Positions 1 through 6,337 of a DNA stretch of 6,889 nucleotides are shown here, piece after piece. The stretch spans positions 1 to 6,889 of the forward strand of contig JAQGKJ010000427.1 in the NCBI GenBank assembly GCA_028290165.1, in the 5' to 3' direction. Source of the DNA: Bradyrhizobium sp. (GTDB lineage Bacteria > Pseudomonadota > Alphaproteobacteria > Rhizobiales > Xanthobacteraceae). Below the pieces are notes generated by a model. It was not told where the DNA came from and did not search any database. It saw only the letters and a list, made by a program, of their open reading frames with translations. Position numbers and translations under genes: made by a program. Within the stretch, counting starts at the first letter, position 1; every line of letters starts with the position of its first letter.

Positions 1-1
1 C

Positions 2-2179
2 GAGGCCTCGGCCAGCGCGCTTGCCAACAGCCGACCCTGGCTCGCCGCCGCCCACTGCGTGCGCGATGGCCTGGTCCGGACCTATGACATCCTGGCGCTG
101 CCGACGTCTTCCCGCTGGGGCGGCACGCTGATCGGCGCCTATGTCAACGAGCGGGGACCTCACTATAATTTATTGGATACGATCTTTTCCACCACCGATG
201 AAGGCGTGCTGTCGCTCGCGGCAATTCGCGATTCAAGCGGGCAACCGTCCGATTTTCAGATCGTCCATCACAATCAGGGCGCCTCACGGCTTCTCAAACT
301 GCCGTCAACCAGCCTGTTGTGGCTCCGGCTCAGCGCCGGAGGCAACCTGCTGTGCCTGCCCGAGGTGATCGAGCGGTTGCAGGGCATCATCAGAAGCGGC
401 AACAGCGATCATTTCGAAATCGACAGCGACGATCGTAACCTGAAGTTGGGCGTGACGGCATTCGGCGACATCCTCTCGCTGACGATTTCGGATGTTACCG
501 CGCTCAAGCGGCGCGAGGCTTCGTTTCGCCTGCTGTTCGACAACAACCCGATGCCGATGTGGGTGTTCGACGCCGAAACCACGGATTTCCTCAGCGTCAA
601 TGACGCAGCGGTGCAGCATTACGGATATAGCCGCGCGACCTTTCTGCACATGAAGCTGCAGGAGATCTGGCCGGAGGATGAATGGGTGAGCCACACCCAG
701 GCGCTGCAGCAGGTTGGCGATACCTATCACTCGGGGCGCAACTGGCGGCATCTCAAGGCCGATGGCAGCGAGATTCACGTGCTGACATTTGGACGGCGCG
801 TCGCCTTCGAGGGCCGCGACGGCTATCTCGTCGCCGTCGTCGACATCACCGAACGGCGCAAGGCCGAGGCGCGGATTGTCTATATGGCCCACCATGATGG
901 CCTGACCAACCTGCCGAACCGCGAGCTCTATCAGGATCGCCTCAAGCAGGCGCTGGAGCAAGGCCAGGCTGAAAACAAGCGCGTAGCCGTGCTCTGCGTC
1001 GATCTCGACCTGTTCAAGAACGTCAACGATTCATTCGGCCACCCGATGGGCGACCGCCTGCTGAGGCTGGTGGCTGACCGGCTGCGCTCGCAGCTTCGCG
1101 GCAACAATCTCGTTGCCCGGCTCGGCGGCGACGAGTTTGCGGTCATCCTGGCCTCCGACGTCTCGCCGAACGAAGCCAGCGATTATGCCGCCCGGCTGAT
1201 CAAGATATTGAGCGCCTGTTACGACATCGACGGCATCGAGGTTGTGGTTGGCGCCAGCATCGGGATCGCTCTTTCGCCCGGCGACGGCACCACCAGCGAG
1301 GAACTGATGCGCAATGCCGACATGGCATTGTACCGGGCGAAGTCGGACGGCGGCGGCGTTCACCGGTTCTTCGAACGGGAGATGGACCGGCAGGCGCAAA
1401 AGCGCCGCGACATGGAACTCGATCTGCGGCGCGCGTTCGCCAATGGCGAATTCGAGCTGCACTATCAGCCGCTGGTGGACATCGCCGCGGACCGGATCTC
1501 AGGTTTTGAATCGCTTCTGCGCTGGCGGCATCCCGAAAAGGGCATGATCTCGCCGGCCGATTTCATCCCGGTCGCCGAAGATATCGGACTGATCGTTGCC
1601 CTTGGGGAATGGGTGCTGCGCGAAGCCTGCTCCGAGGCGGTGAAGTGGCCCACCGAGGTCAAGGTTGCCGTCAACCTGTCGCCGGTGCAGTTTCGCAGCC
1701 GCAACCTGGTTCAGGTGGTGATCTCGGCGCTGGCGCATTCCGGATTATCGCCCAGGCGGCTTGAACTTGAAATTACCGAATCGCTTTTCCTGGCCGAGAC
1801 CGAGGCCAATCTGGCGATCCTGCATCAGTTGCGCGAACTCGGCGTCAGCATTTCGATGGACGATTTCGGCACCGGCTATTCGAGCCTCAGCTATCTGCGA
1901 AGCTTTCCGTTCGACAAGATCAAGATCGATCGCTCGTTCGTGAAGGATCTGGCGCAGCGCCCCGATTGCGTTGCGATCGTGCGGGCGATCTCCGGTCTTG
2001 GCCGCAGTCTCAACATCACCACGACCGCCGAGGGCGTCGAGACCGTGGACCAGCTCGACTGGTTGCGCGCCGAGGGCTGCAACGAGGTACAGGGCTTTTT
2101 GTTCAGCGCGGCGAAACCCGCAGCCGAGGTCGAACAGCTGTTGCTCAAATTTGGCCGGCGCGCGTCGCAGGCGGCCTAG
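2..2179 (+). CDS. PAS-PAS-GGDEF-EAL cyclic-di-GMP signalling protein, 5'-partial
   Basis: Probable bifunctional or hybrid c-di-GMP enzyme: GGDEF domains make c-di-GMP from two GTP, EAL domains hydrolyse it to pGpG. The frame is open to the left edge, so the gene starts outside the window; a GTG at 59 lies inside what looks like the end of an earlier sensor domain and is probably not the start. Numbering from that GTG: PAS-like region about 38-148, second PAS about 153-268 ending in the usual DITERRKAE linker, GGDEF domain about 270-440, EAL domain about 450-700. The GGDEF signature is intact (RLGGDEF, 354-360), with FKNVND at 319-324 and LTNLPNR at 282-288. The inhibitory I-site, normally RxxD five residues before GGDEF, reads RGNN (347-350). 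The EAL motif reads ESL (484-486), but N539, E571, D601/D602 in DDFGTGYSSL, K622, E658 and Q678 are present, so phosphodiesterase activity is expected. No membrane segment is seen in this part. Its stop overlaps that of the convergent nitroreductase by four bases. Confidence 0.95.
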   Translation, partial: EASASALANSRPWLAAAHCVRDGLVRTYDILALPTSSRWGGTLIGAYVNERGPHYNLLDTIFSTTDEGVLSLAAIRDSSGQPSDFQIVHHNQGASRLLKLPSTSLLWLRLSAGGNLLCLPEVIERLQGIIRSGNSDHFEIDSDDRNLKLGVTAFGDILSLTISDVTALKRREASFRLLFDNNPMPMWVFDAETTDFLSVNDAAVQHYGYSRATFLHMKLQEIWPEDEWVSHTQALQQVGDTYHSGRNWRHLKADGSEIHVLTFGRRVAFEGRDGYLVAVVDITERRKAEARIVYMAHHDGLTNLPNRELYQDRLKQALEQGQAENKRVAVLCVDLDLFKNVNDSFGHPMGDRLLRLVADRLRSQLRGNNLVARLGGDEFAVILASDVSPNEASDYAARLIKILSACYDIDGIEVVVGASIGIALSPGDGTTSEELMRNADMALYRAKSDGGGVHRFFEREMDRQAQKRRDMELDLRRAFANGEFELHYQPLVDIAADRISGFESLLRWRHPEKGMISPADFIPVAEDIGLIVALGEWVLREACSEAVKWPTEVKVAVNLSPVQFRSRNLVQVVISALAHSGLSPRRLELEITESLFLAETEANLAILHQLRELGVSISMDDFGTGYSSLSYLRSFPFDKIKIDRSFVKDLAQRPDCVAIVRAISGLGRSLNITTTAEGVETVDQLDWLRAEGCNEVQGFLFSAAKPAAEVEQLLLKFGRRASQAA

Positions 2180-2739
2180 AATCGCGTCACGATATCGGAA
2201 AGCTGCGGGCGCGGGCGGTCTTCGCTCGGCTTCGACGGGGTGCCGATGTGGATAAAACCGGCGAGCTTCTCGTCGGCCTTCAATCCCAGCCCGTCGAGGA
2301 CGTCGCGATCGAACGCGAACCAGCCGGTCAGCCAGCACGCGCCGTAGCCGAGCGCGGTCGCCGCGGTGACGATGTTCATGGCGCTGGCTCCAGAGGATAA
2401 TTCCTGCTCCCAGGGCGGCACCTTGGGGTTCGGCTTTGTGATACTGACGACGCCAATCACCAGCGGCGCGTCCGTGAGCCGGCGCTTCTCGACCTCGATA
2501 TCGGAAGGCTGGCTTTGCGGATTCTTGTGAGCAAACACCTTTGCGATGACCTCGCCGGCGCGAACGCGCGCGTCGCCCTCGAACACGATAAAACGCCACG
2601 GCGTCAGCTTGCCGTGATCGGGCACCCGCGCGCCGATCGTCAGAATGGTTTCGAGCTCGGCCGGCGAGGGGCCGGGACCGCTCATCTCGCGCGGCTTTAC
2701 CGAGCGGCGAATTTTCAGCAGGTCGATGGCGTCGGGCAT
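2176..2739 (-). CDS. YdjA-like nitroreductase family flavoprotein
   Basis: A 187-residue FMN-dependent nitroreductase-fold protein that probably transfers hydride from NAD(P)H to an unknown substrate in the cytoplasm. It resembles the short E. coli YdjA subgroup from end to end: RRS near the N terminus (11-13, FMN phosphate region), PDHGKLTPWRF (40-50), KVPPWEQE (106-113), SSGASAMNI (115-123), GYGACWLTG (131-139) and GFIHIGTP (161-168). Length fits the YdjA group (about 180-190), shorter than NfsA/NfsB. I chose the ATG at 2739 because AGGGA lies seven bases upstream and the protein then begins directly with the conserved part; the frame continues to an ATG at 2808, but the extra 23 residues look unconserved. 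It follows thrS on the same strand after 96 bases, so co-transcription is possible. Its TAG stop lies inside the CTAG that also holds the stop of the opposing c-di-GMP gene. The physiological substrate is not evident from the sequence. Confidence 0.92.
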   Translation of the reverse strand: MPDAIDLLKIRRSVKPREMSGPGPSPAELETILTIGARVPDHGKLTPWRFIVFEGDARVRAGEVIAKVFAHKNPQSQPSDIEVEKRRLTDAPLVIGVVSITKPNPKVPPWEQELSSGASAMNIVTAATALGYGACWLTGWFAFDRDVLDGLGLKADEKLAGFIHIGTPSKPSEDRPRPQLSDIVTRF

Positions 2740-2746
2740 TAGGCAT

Positions 2747-2751
2747 TCCCT
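2747..2751 (-). promoter_or_regulatory. Shine-Dalgarno of the nitroreductase
   Basis: On the minus strand AGGGA sits seven bases before the ATG at 2739. It decides between this start and the upstream in-frame ATG at 2808. Confidence 0.6.
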
Positions 2752-2769
2752 GATTTCGCTTCGATCAGC

Positions 2770-2793
2770 GACCATTCGGCATTTCGGACGGTC
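2770..2793. repeat. Imperfect inverted repeat between thrS and the nitroreductase
   Basis: GACC at 2770-2773 pairs with GGTC at 2790-2793, and further pairs, two of them G-T type, extend inward past one mismatch. It is the only foldable element I see in the 96-base thrS/nitroreductase gap. There is no T-run on either side, so it is not a convincing intrinsic terminator. It could be an mRNA processing or weak pausing hairpin, or chance. Confidence 0.25.
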
Positions 2794-2835
2794 AGAAGAC
2801 GTTGGCAAGCGGCATCTTTTAGCAGGTCTCTAAGC

Positions 2836-4875
2836 TCATCGCCGCCTCATATCCGGCGGGGTGGCTTCCTCGACCAGCGCGGCGATTGCTTCATCGGTCG
2901 GCATCACCTTCTGCCCCTCGCTGCCGAGCCGGCGGATCGAGACCGAATGGGTCTCGGCTTCCTTCTTGCCGACCACGAGCAGCGCCGGGATTTTCGCCAG
3001 CGAATGTTCGCGGACCTTGTAGTTGATCTTTTCGTTGCGCAGGTCGAGCTCGACGCGCAGGCCCGCGCGCCGAGCGGCGGCCGCGACCACCTTGGCATAT
3101 TCATCGCCTTCCGAGGTGATGGTGGTGACGACCGCCTGGATCGGCGCCAGCCAGAGCGGAAAATTGCCCTCATAATGTTCGATCAGGATGCCGATGAAAC
3201 GCTCCATCGAGCCGCAGATCGCGCGGTGCACCATGACCGGGGTTTTCTTCGAGCCGTCGGCATCGATGTAGAACGCACCGAACCGCTCCGGCAAATTGAA
3301 ATCGACCTGCGTGGTGCCGCACTGCCAGTCGCGGCCGATGGCGTCGCGCAGCACATATTCGAATTTCGGGCCGTAGAACGCGCCTTCGCCGGGATTGATC
3401 GACGTCTTGATGCGCTGGTTGTGGCCTTGTGCCTCGATCTGCGCCAGCACGGTGGCCATCACGCGCTCGGCATGATCCCACATCTCGTCGGTGCCGACGC
3501 GCTTTTCGGGGCGGGTCGAGAGTTTAACCGTGAGTTCGCCCTCGAAGCCGAAATCCGCATAGGTCGACAGGATCAGATCGTTGATCTTCAAACATTCGTC
3601 GGCGAGCTGCTGCTCGGTGCAGAACACATGCGCGTCGTCCTGGGTGAAGCCGCGCACCCGCATCAAGCCGTGCATGGCGCCCGACGGCTCGTAGCGATGC
3701 ACCACGCCGAACTCGGCCAGGCGCAACGGCAGGTCTCGATAGCTCTTCAGGCCGTGCTTGAAGATCTGCACATGCCCCGGGCAGTTCATCGGCTTCAATG
3801 CAAACCAGCGCTTGTCCTCGGCCTCGTCGCCTGCCGACTGCGCCGCGAACATGTTTTCGCGGTACCAGTCCCAATGGCCGGAGGTTTCCCACAGCGCCTT
3901 GTCGAGAATCTGCGGCGCGTTGACCTCGCTGTAATCGCCCGTGAGGCGCCGGCGCATATAGGCGATCAGCGCCTGGAAGATGGTCCAGCCCTTGGGGTGC
4001 CAGAACACCACGCCTGGGCCTTCTTCCTGGAAGTGAAACAGATGGAGCTCGCGGCCGAGCTTGCGGTGGTCGCGCTTCTCGGCCTCCTCGATCTGCTTCA
4101 GATACGCATCGAGGTCCTCCTGCTTGGCAAACGCGGTGCCGTAGATGCGCGTCAGCATCGGATTGTTTGAATCGCCGCGCCAATAGGCGCCCGCGACCTT
4201 CATCAGCTTGAACGCATTGCCGACCTTGCCGGTCGAGGTCATATGCGGGCCGCGGCAGAGATCGAACCAGTCGCCCTGAAAGTAGATCTTGATCGGCTCG
4301 TCGCCGGGAATCGCATCGACCAGCTCGACCTTGAAGTCCTCACCTTTGTCGCGGAATACCTGTTTGGTGCGTTCGCGTGACCAGACTTCCTTCGTAAAGG
4401 GTTTGTCGCGCGCGATGATCTCGCGCATCCTCTTTTCGATGGCGGCAAAGTCTTCCGGCGTGAACGGCTCGTTGCGAAAGAAATCGTAATAGAAGCCGTT
4501 CTCGATCACAGGGCCAATGGTCACCTGCGTGCCCGGCCAAAGCGACTGCACCGCTTCGGCCAGCACGTGGGCGGCGTCGTGCCGGATCAGTTCCAGCGCG
4601 CGGGCATCGTCGCGGGCGATGAACTCGATTTTCGCGTCGTGCTCGATCGGATCGGCGAGATCGACGACCTCGCCATTAAGCGCCATCGCCACCGTGCGCT
4701 TGGCCAGCGATGGCGAGATGCCCTTGGCGATATCGAGGCCGGTGGTGTCCTTCGGGAATTCGCGCGTCGCGCCATCGGGGAAGGTGAGGGCGACTTTGTG
4801 CATCGGCTCGGCCGGTTTTAGATTCGTGAGGCTGTACTGGAATCCTGAGGCGGGCTTGTTCTTGTCGTCGGGCAT
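2836..4875 (-). CDS. thrS: Threonyl-tRNA synthetase
   Basis: Complete class II synthetase of 679 residues (E. coli ThrRS 642) that charges tRNA-Thr in the cytoplasm and edits mischarged Ser-tRNA-Thr. Domains: short N-terminal extension 1-25, TGS about 26-87, editing domain about 88-250, catalytic core about 265-570, anticodon-binding domain about 575-670. Editing-site residues are present: H99 and H103 (HDAAH), C207 and H211 (LCRGPH), matching E. coli H73, H77, C182, H186. The catalytic zinc ligands are present: C365 in MNCPGH, H416 in TQDDAHVF, H550 in VMVHRA. Motif 2 ([17 protein letters not shown], 394-410) and motif 3 (GSMERFIGI, 555-563) are intact. Relative to E. coli there is an N-terminal extension of about 24 residues and a small insertion near 480-491. 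I chose the ATG at 4875 because AGGAG lies seven bases upstream; the in-frame ATG at 4803, at the TGS boundary, has no good Shine-Dalgarno. The divergent neighbour is an MFS exporter. The leader holds a hairpin, annotated separately. Confidence 0.99.
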   Translation of the reverse strand: MPDDKNKPASGFQYSLTNLKPAEPMHKVALTFPDGATREFPKDTTGLDIAKGISPSLAKRTVAMALNGEVVDLADPIEHDAKIEFIARDDARALELIRHDAAHVLAEAVQSLWPGTQVTIGPVIENGFYYDFFRNEPFTPEDFAAIEKRMREIIARDKPFTKEVWSRERTKQVFRDKGEDFKVELVDAIPGDEPIKIYFQGDWFDLCRGPHMTSTGKVGNAFKLMKVAGAYWRGDSNNPMLTRIYGTAFAKQEDLDAYLKQIEEAEKRDHRKLGRELHLFHFQEEGPGVVFWHPKGWTIFQALIAYMRRRLTGDYSEVNAPQILDKALWETSGHWDWYRENMFAAQSAGDEAEDKRWFALKPMNCPGHVQIFKHGLKSYRDLPLRLAEFGVVHRYEPSGAMHGLMRVRGFTQDDAHVFCTEQQLADECLKINDLILSTYADFGFEGELTVKLSTRPEKRVGTDEMWDHAERVMATVLAQIEAQGHNQRIKTSINPGEGAFYGPKFEYVLRDAIGRDWQCGTTQVDFNLPERFGAFYIDADGSKKTPVMVHRAICGSMERFIGILIEHYEGNFPLWLAPIQAVVTTITSEGDEYAKVVAAAARRAGLRVELDLRNEKINYKVREHSLAKIPALLVVGKKEAETHSVSIRRLGSEGQKVMPTDEAIAALVEEATPPDMRRR

Positions 4876-4881
4876 AGTTGT

Positions 4882-4886
4882 CTCCT
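4882..4886 (-). promoter_or_regulatory. Shine-Dalgarno of thrS
   Basis: AGGAG on the minus strand is followed by six to seven bases and the ATG at 4875. The surrounding CAGGAG occurs a second time 13 bases further upstream (4895-4900), overlapping the 3' arm of the leader hairpin, so there are two possible ribosome docking sites and one is partly folded. Confidence 0.75.
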
Positions 4887-4896
4887 GTAGCTCACT

Positions 4897-4914
4897 CCTG
4901 CGAACGAGCGCAGG
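4897..4914 (-). promoter_or_regulatory. thrS leader hairpin with CGU-containing loop
   Basis: On the minus strand CCTGCG (4914-4909) and CGCAGG (4902-4897) form a perfect six-base-pair stem around the six-base loop CTCGTT. It ends 22 bases before the thrS start codon. The loop has U followed by C-G-U, the order of U33 and the anticodon in a CGU-reading tRNA-Thr, at -31 to -29. In E. coli, ThrRS represses its own translation by binding an operator hairpin that mimics the tRNA-Thr anticodon arm just upstream of the start. A similar role here is inference only; a six-base loop is one short of a true anticodon loop. Confidence 0.4.
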
Positions 4915-4929
4915 TAAGCGGGAAGCAGC

Positions 4930-4957
4930 GGTATAGCAGGCGATTCGGGCGTTGCAA
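4930..4957 (-). promoter_or_regulatory. Candidate sigma-70-type promoter of thrS
   Basis: On the minus strand TTGCAA (4957-4952) and TATACC (4935-4930) are separated by 16 bases, and TG one base before TATACC makes an extended -10. Predicted start of transcription is near 4923, giving a leader of about 48 bases that would begin just upstream of the hairpin. The hexamers are only partial matches to the consensus, so this is a candidate. Confidence 0.45.
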
Positions 4958-5002
4958 TCCGGCTACTGCGGGGAACAGCGCCACGAAATACGGGCCTCGC
5001 CC

Positions 5003-5008
5003 TATGAT
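5003..5008 (+). promoter_or_regulatory. Weak candidate -10 element of the MFS gene
   Basis: TATGAT is a five-of-six match to TATAAT, 30 bases before the exporter start codon. No acceptable -35 hexamer lies at the right distance (4980-4985 is poor), so either an activator is needed or the promoter is elsewhere. Confidence 0.22.
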
Positions 5009-5012
5009 TCAG

Positions 5013-5025
5013 GACCGGCCCGGTC
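5013..5025. promoter_or_regulatory. Palindrome GACCGG-C-CCGGTC, possible operator
   Basis: A perfect six-plus-six palindrome with a single central base, 13 bases before the exporter ATG and just after the candidate -10 element. That is a common place for the operator of a repressor controlling an efflux pump. No regulator gene is in the window. In GC-rich DNA such palindromes also arise by chance. Confidence 0.35.
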
Positions 5026-5027
5026 TA

Positions 5028-5041
5028 CATGCAGTTGCATG
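5028..5041. promoter_or_regulatory. Palindrome CATGCA-GT-TGCATG over the exporter start codon
   Basis: A perfect six-plus-six palindrome with a two-base centre whose last three bases are the ATG start of the MFS gene. It begins two bases after the preceding palindrome. A two-base loop is too tight for a good RNA hairpin, so DNA binding is the more natural reading if it matters. Its left half contains another ATG (5029) in a different frame. Confidence 0.3.
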
Positions 5042-6226
5042 AAAAATCCGCCCCTGGACGGCCATGCCGGTCGCCGCTTCGCCCCCACCGCCCTGATGCT
5101 CGGCAATATCGTCACCGGTTGCTCCGTGCTGGCGCCGGCGGGTATGCTGAGCGAGTTGTCAGCGGGGCTCGGCGTCACGATCCGTGACGCGGGACTGCTG
5201 ATCACCTTCGGCGCGATCGTGCTTTGCGTCGGCTCCCCGCTGACGGCTTGGCTGACCAGCCGGATCGAGCGCCGCACCCTCCTCACCGCAACGCTCGGCG
5301 TGCTCGCGCTGACCAACGCCGCCTCTGCATTAGCGCCCGACTATGCGAGCCTGCTCGTCATTCGCCTGATCATGCTGGCGGTCGGCGCGCTCTATACGCC
5401 GCAGGCAGCCGGCACCGGCGCTCTCATTGTGCGCGCGGAGAAACGCGGCAGCACCATTGCCTACATTTTTCTTGGCTGGTCGCTCGCCGCCGCGATCGGC
5501 CTGCCGCTGATCACATTCATCGCCAGCCGCTACGGCTGGCGCGCGGTTTACGGCAGTATCGGCCTGATGGGCTGTTTGAGTTTCCTGTTGCTGGCGTGGC
5601 GGCTGCCGGGTGGATTGGTCGGTTCGCCGGTCGATCTCAAGACCTGGGCCGACGTCGGGCGCAATCGGATGATCGTGCTGCTGCTGTCGATCACGACGCT
5701 GCAGATGTCCGGGCAGTTCGTGGTGTTCACGTTCATGGGACCGCTATTGACGAAGCTGACACATGCCGGTCCAGACGCCGTCGGGCTGGTATTCATGGTG
5801 TACGGCTTGTTCGGCTTCATCGGAATTGCGATCGCGACCCGTATCGTCGATTCCTGGGGTGCCTATAAAACCTCGGTGTTGTCCACGACTCTGATGCTGA
5901 CCGGCGTCACCGGGTGGGCGCTCAGCGCCGGCCTCTATCCGTTGATGGCCTGCTCGGTCGCGATCTGGGGACTGGGATTTGCTTCTACCAATTCGATGCA
6001 GCAGGTACGGCTGGTCGCCGCGGCGCCGACGCTGGCATCGGCGTCGGTGTCGCTGAATACGTCGGTACTCTATATCGGGCAGGCCGTTGGTTCGGCGATC
6101 GGCGGCGTGCTGTATGGGCGCGACCTGTTGTACGGCGCAGGCTACGTAGCGATGGGCTTCGTCGCGCTGGCTCTAGTGATGGTGGTCCTGTCGAAGCCAC
6201 GGCGCGCGATCGTTCCGGCCGGTTGA
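5039..6226 (+). CDS. MFS transporter, AraJ/YdhP-like (DHA1) exporter
   Basis: A 395-residue inner-membrane major facilitator, most like the AraJ/YdhP sugar/drug efflux group; the substrate cannot be read from the sequence. Twelve hydrophobic helices are visible at roughly 16-36, 51-70, 79-98, 102-123, 137-160, 168-188, 210-232, 244-267, 277-296, 298-318, 335-358 and 364-384, with a hydrophilic central loop at 189-208. The loop between helices 2 and 3 carries a variant of MFS motif A (GSPLTAWLTSRIERR, 65-79), with Ser where Asp is usual. The region NSMQQVRLVAAAP (318-330) followed by SLNTSVLYIGQAVGSAIGG is typical of this subgroup before and in helix 11. I chose the ATG at 5039 because it puts a short basic cytoplasmic N terminus before helix 1; the frame is open further upstream (to TTG 4952), but that part is Cys-rich and unlike a transporter. 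No clear Shine-Dalgarno precedes 5039, so the start is the least certain point. It is divergent from thrS. Confidence 0.93.
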   Translation: MKNPPLDGHAGRRFAPTALMLGNIVTGCSVLAPAGMLSELSAGLGVTIRDAGLLITFGAIVLCVGSPLTAWLTSRIERRTLLTATLGVLALTNAASALAPDYASLLVIRLIMLAVGALYTPQAAGTGALIVRAEKRGSTIAYIFLGWSLAAAIGLPLITFIASRYGWRAVYGSIGLMGCLSFLLLAWRLPGGLVGSPVDLKTWADVGRNRMIVLLLSITTLQMSGQFVVFTFMGPLLTKLTHAGPDAVGLVFMVYGLFGFIGIAIATRIVDSWGAYKTSVLSTTLMLTGVTGWALSAGLYPLMACSVAIWGLGFASTNSMQQVRLVAAAPTLASASVSLNTSVLYIGQAVGSAIGGVLYGRDLLYGAGYVAMGFVALALVMVVLSKPRRAIVPAG

Positions 6227-6246
6227 CGGCAAGTCTCCCCATAAAA

Positions 6247-6274
6247 GGCGGTTTCCAGTATCGACGAAGCCGCC
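6247..6274. terminator. Strong hairpin after the MFS gene; T-run only in minus reading
   Basis: GGCGGTTTC (6247-6255) pairs with GAAGCCGCC (6266-6274), nine pairs with one G-U, around a ten-base loop, starting 20 bases after the MFS stop. In the plus direction no U-run follows. In the minus direction the stem is followed by TTTTAT (complement of 6246-6241), the layout of an intrinsic terminator for leftward transcription. It may serve the MFS mRNA as a 3' stabilising or Rho-linked hairpin, or block antisense transcription from the right. Confidence 0.45.
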
Positions 6275-6282
6275 ACGCGGCT
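6268..6282. repeat. Short hairpin overlapping and excluding the previous one
   Basis: AGCCGC (6268-6273), loop CAC, GCGGCT (6277-6282): six pairs with a three-base loop. It uses bases 6268-6273, which form the 3' arm of the larger hairpin at 6247-6274, so both cannot form at once. Confidence 0.35.
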
Positions 6283-6324
6283 CGACACAAAGTCCGTGTT
6301 GCCTTAAATCGGCAGGCAGAATCG

Positions 6325-6330
6325 AAGGGG
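6325..6330 (+). promoter_or_regulatory. Shine-Dalgarno of the small exported protein
   Basis: AAGGGG ends seven bases before the ATG at 6338. A GTG at 6335, directly in front of that ATG in the same frame, would be only four bases away, which favours the ATG. Confidence 0.6.
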
Positions 6331-6337
6331 AAGTGTG

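Noticed and set aside
59..61. GTG at 59 as true start of the c-di-GMP gene
   Set aside because: The frame stays open to base 2 with protein-like sequence, there is no Shine-Dalgarno before it, and the following residues look like the end of a sensor domain.
305..961. Minus-strand 218-codon frame inside the PAS region
   Set aside because: Shadow of the PAS-coding frame, no domain recognised and no ribosome binding site needed to explain it.
1745..2746. 333-codon minus-strand open frame spanning the nitroreductase and the EAL region
   Set aside because: It is out of frame with two genes that have clear family motifs; its product is Arg/Ala-rich without any domain. Typical GC-rich shadow frame.
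2740..2808. Extended nitroreductase start at 2808
   Set aside because: The added 23 residues do not resemble the YdjA family, while the ATG at 2739 has AGGGA at good spacing.
2947..4170. 407-codon plus-strand open frame antisense to thrS
   Set aside because: Lies wholly inside thrS, has no recognisable domain, and long antisense frames are common opposite GC-rich genes. thrS motifs on the other strand are conclusive.
4952..5038. N-terminal extension of the MFS protein from TTG 4952
   Set aside because: The extra 29 residues contain four Cys and no transporter-like sequence, and TTG would overlap the candidate -35 of thrS. The ATG at 5039 gives a normal N terminus.
6223..6251. Promoter TTGACG ... 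ATAAAA after the MFS stop
   Set aside because: The two hexamers are only 12 bases apart, too close for a sigma-70 promoter, and nothing suitable lies at 16-18 bases.
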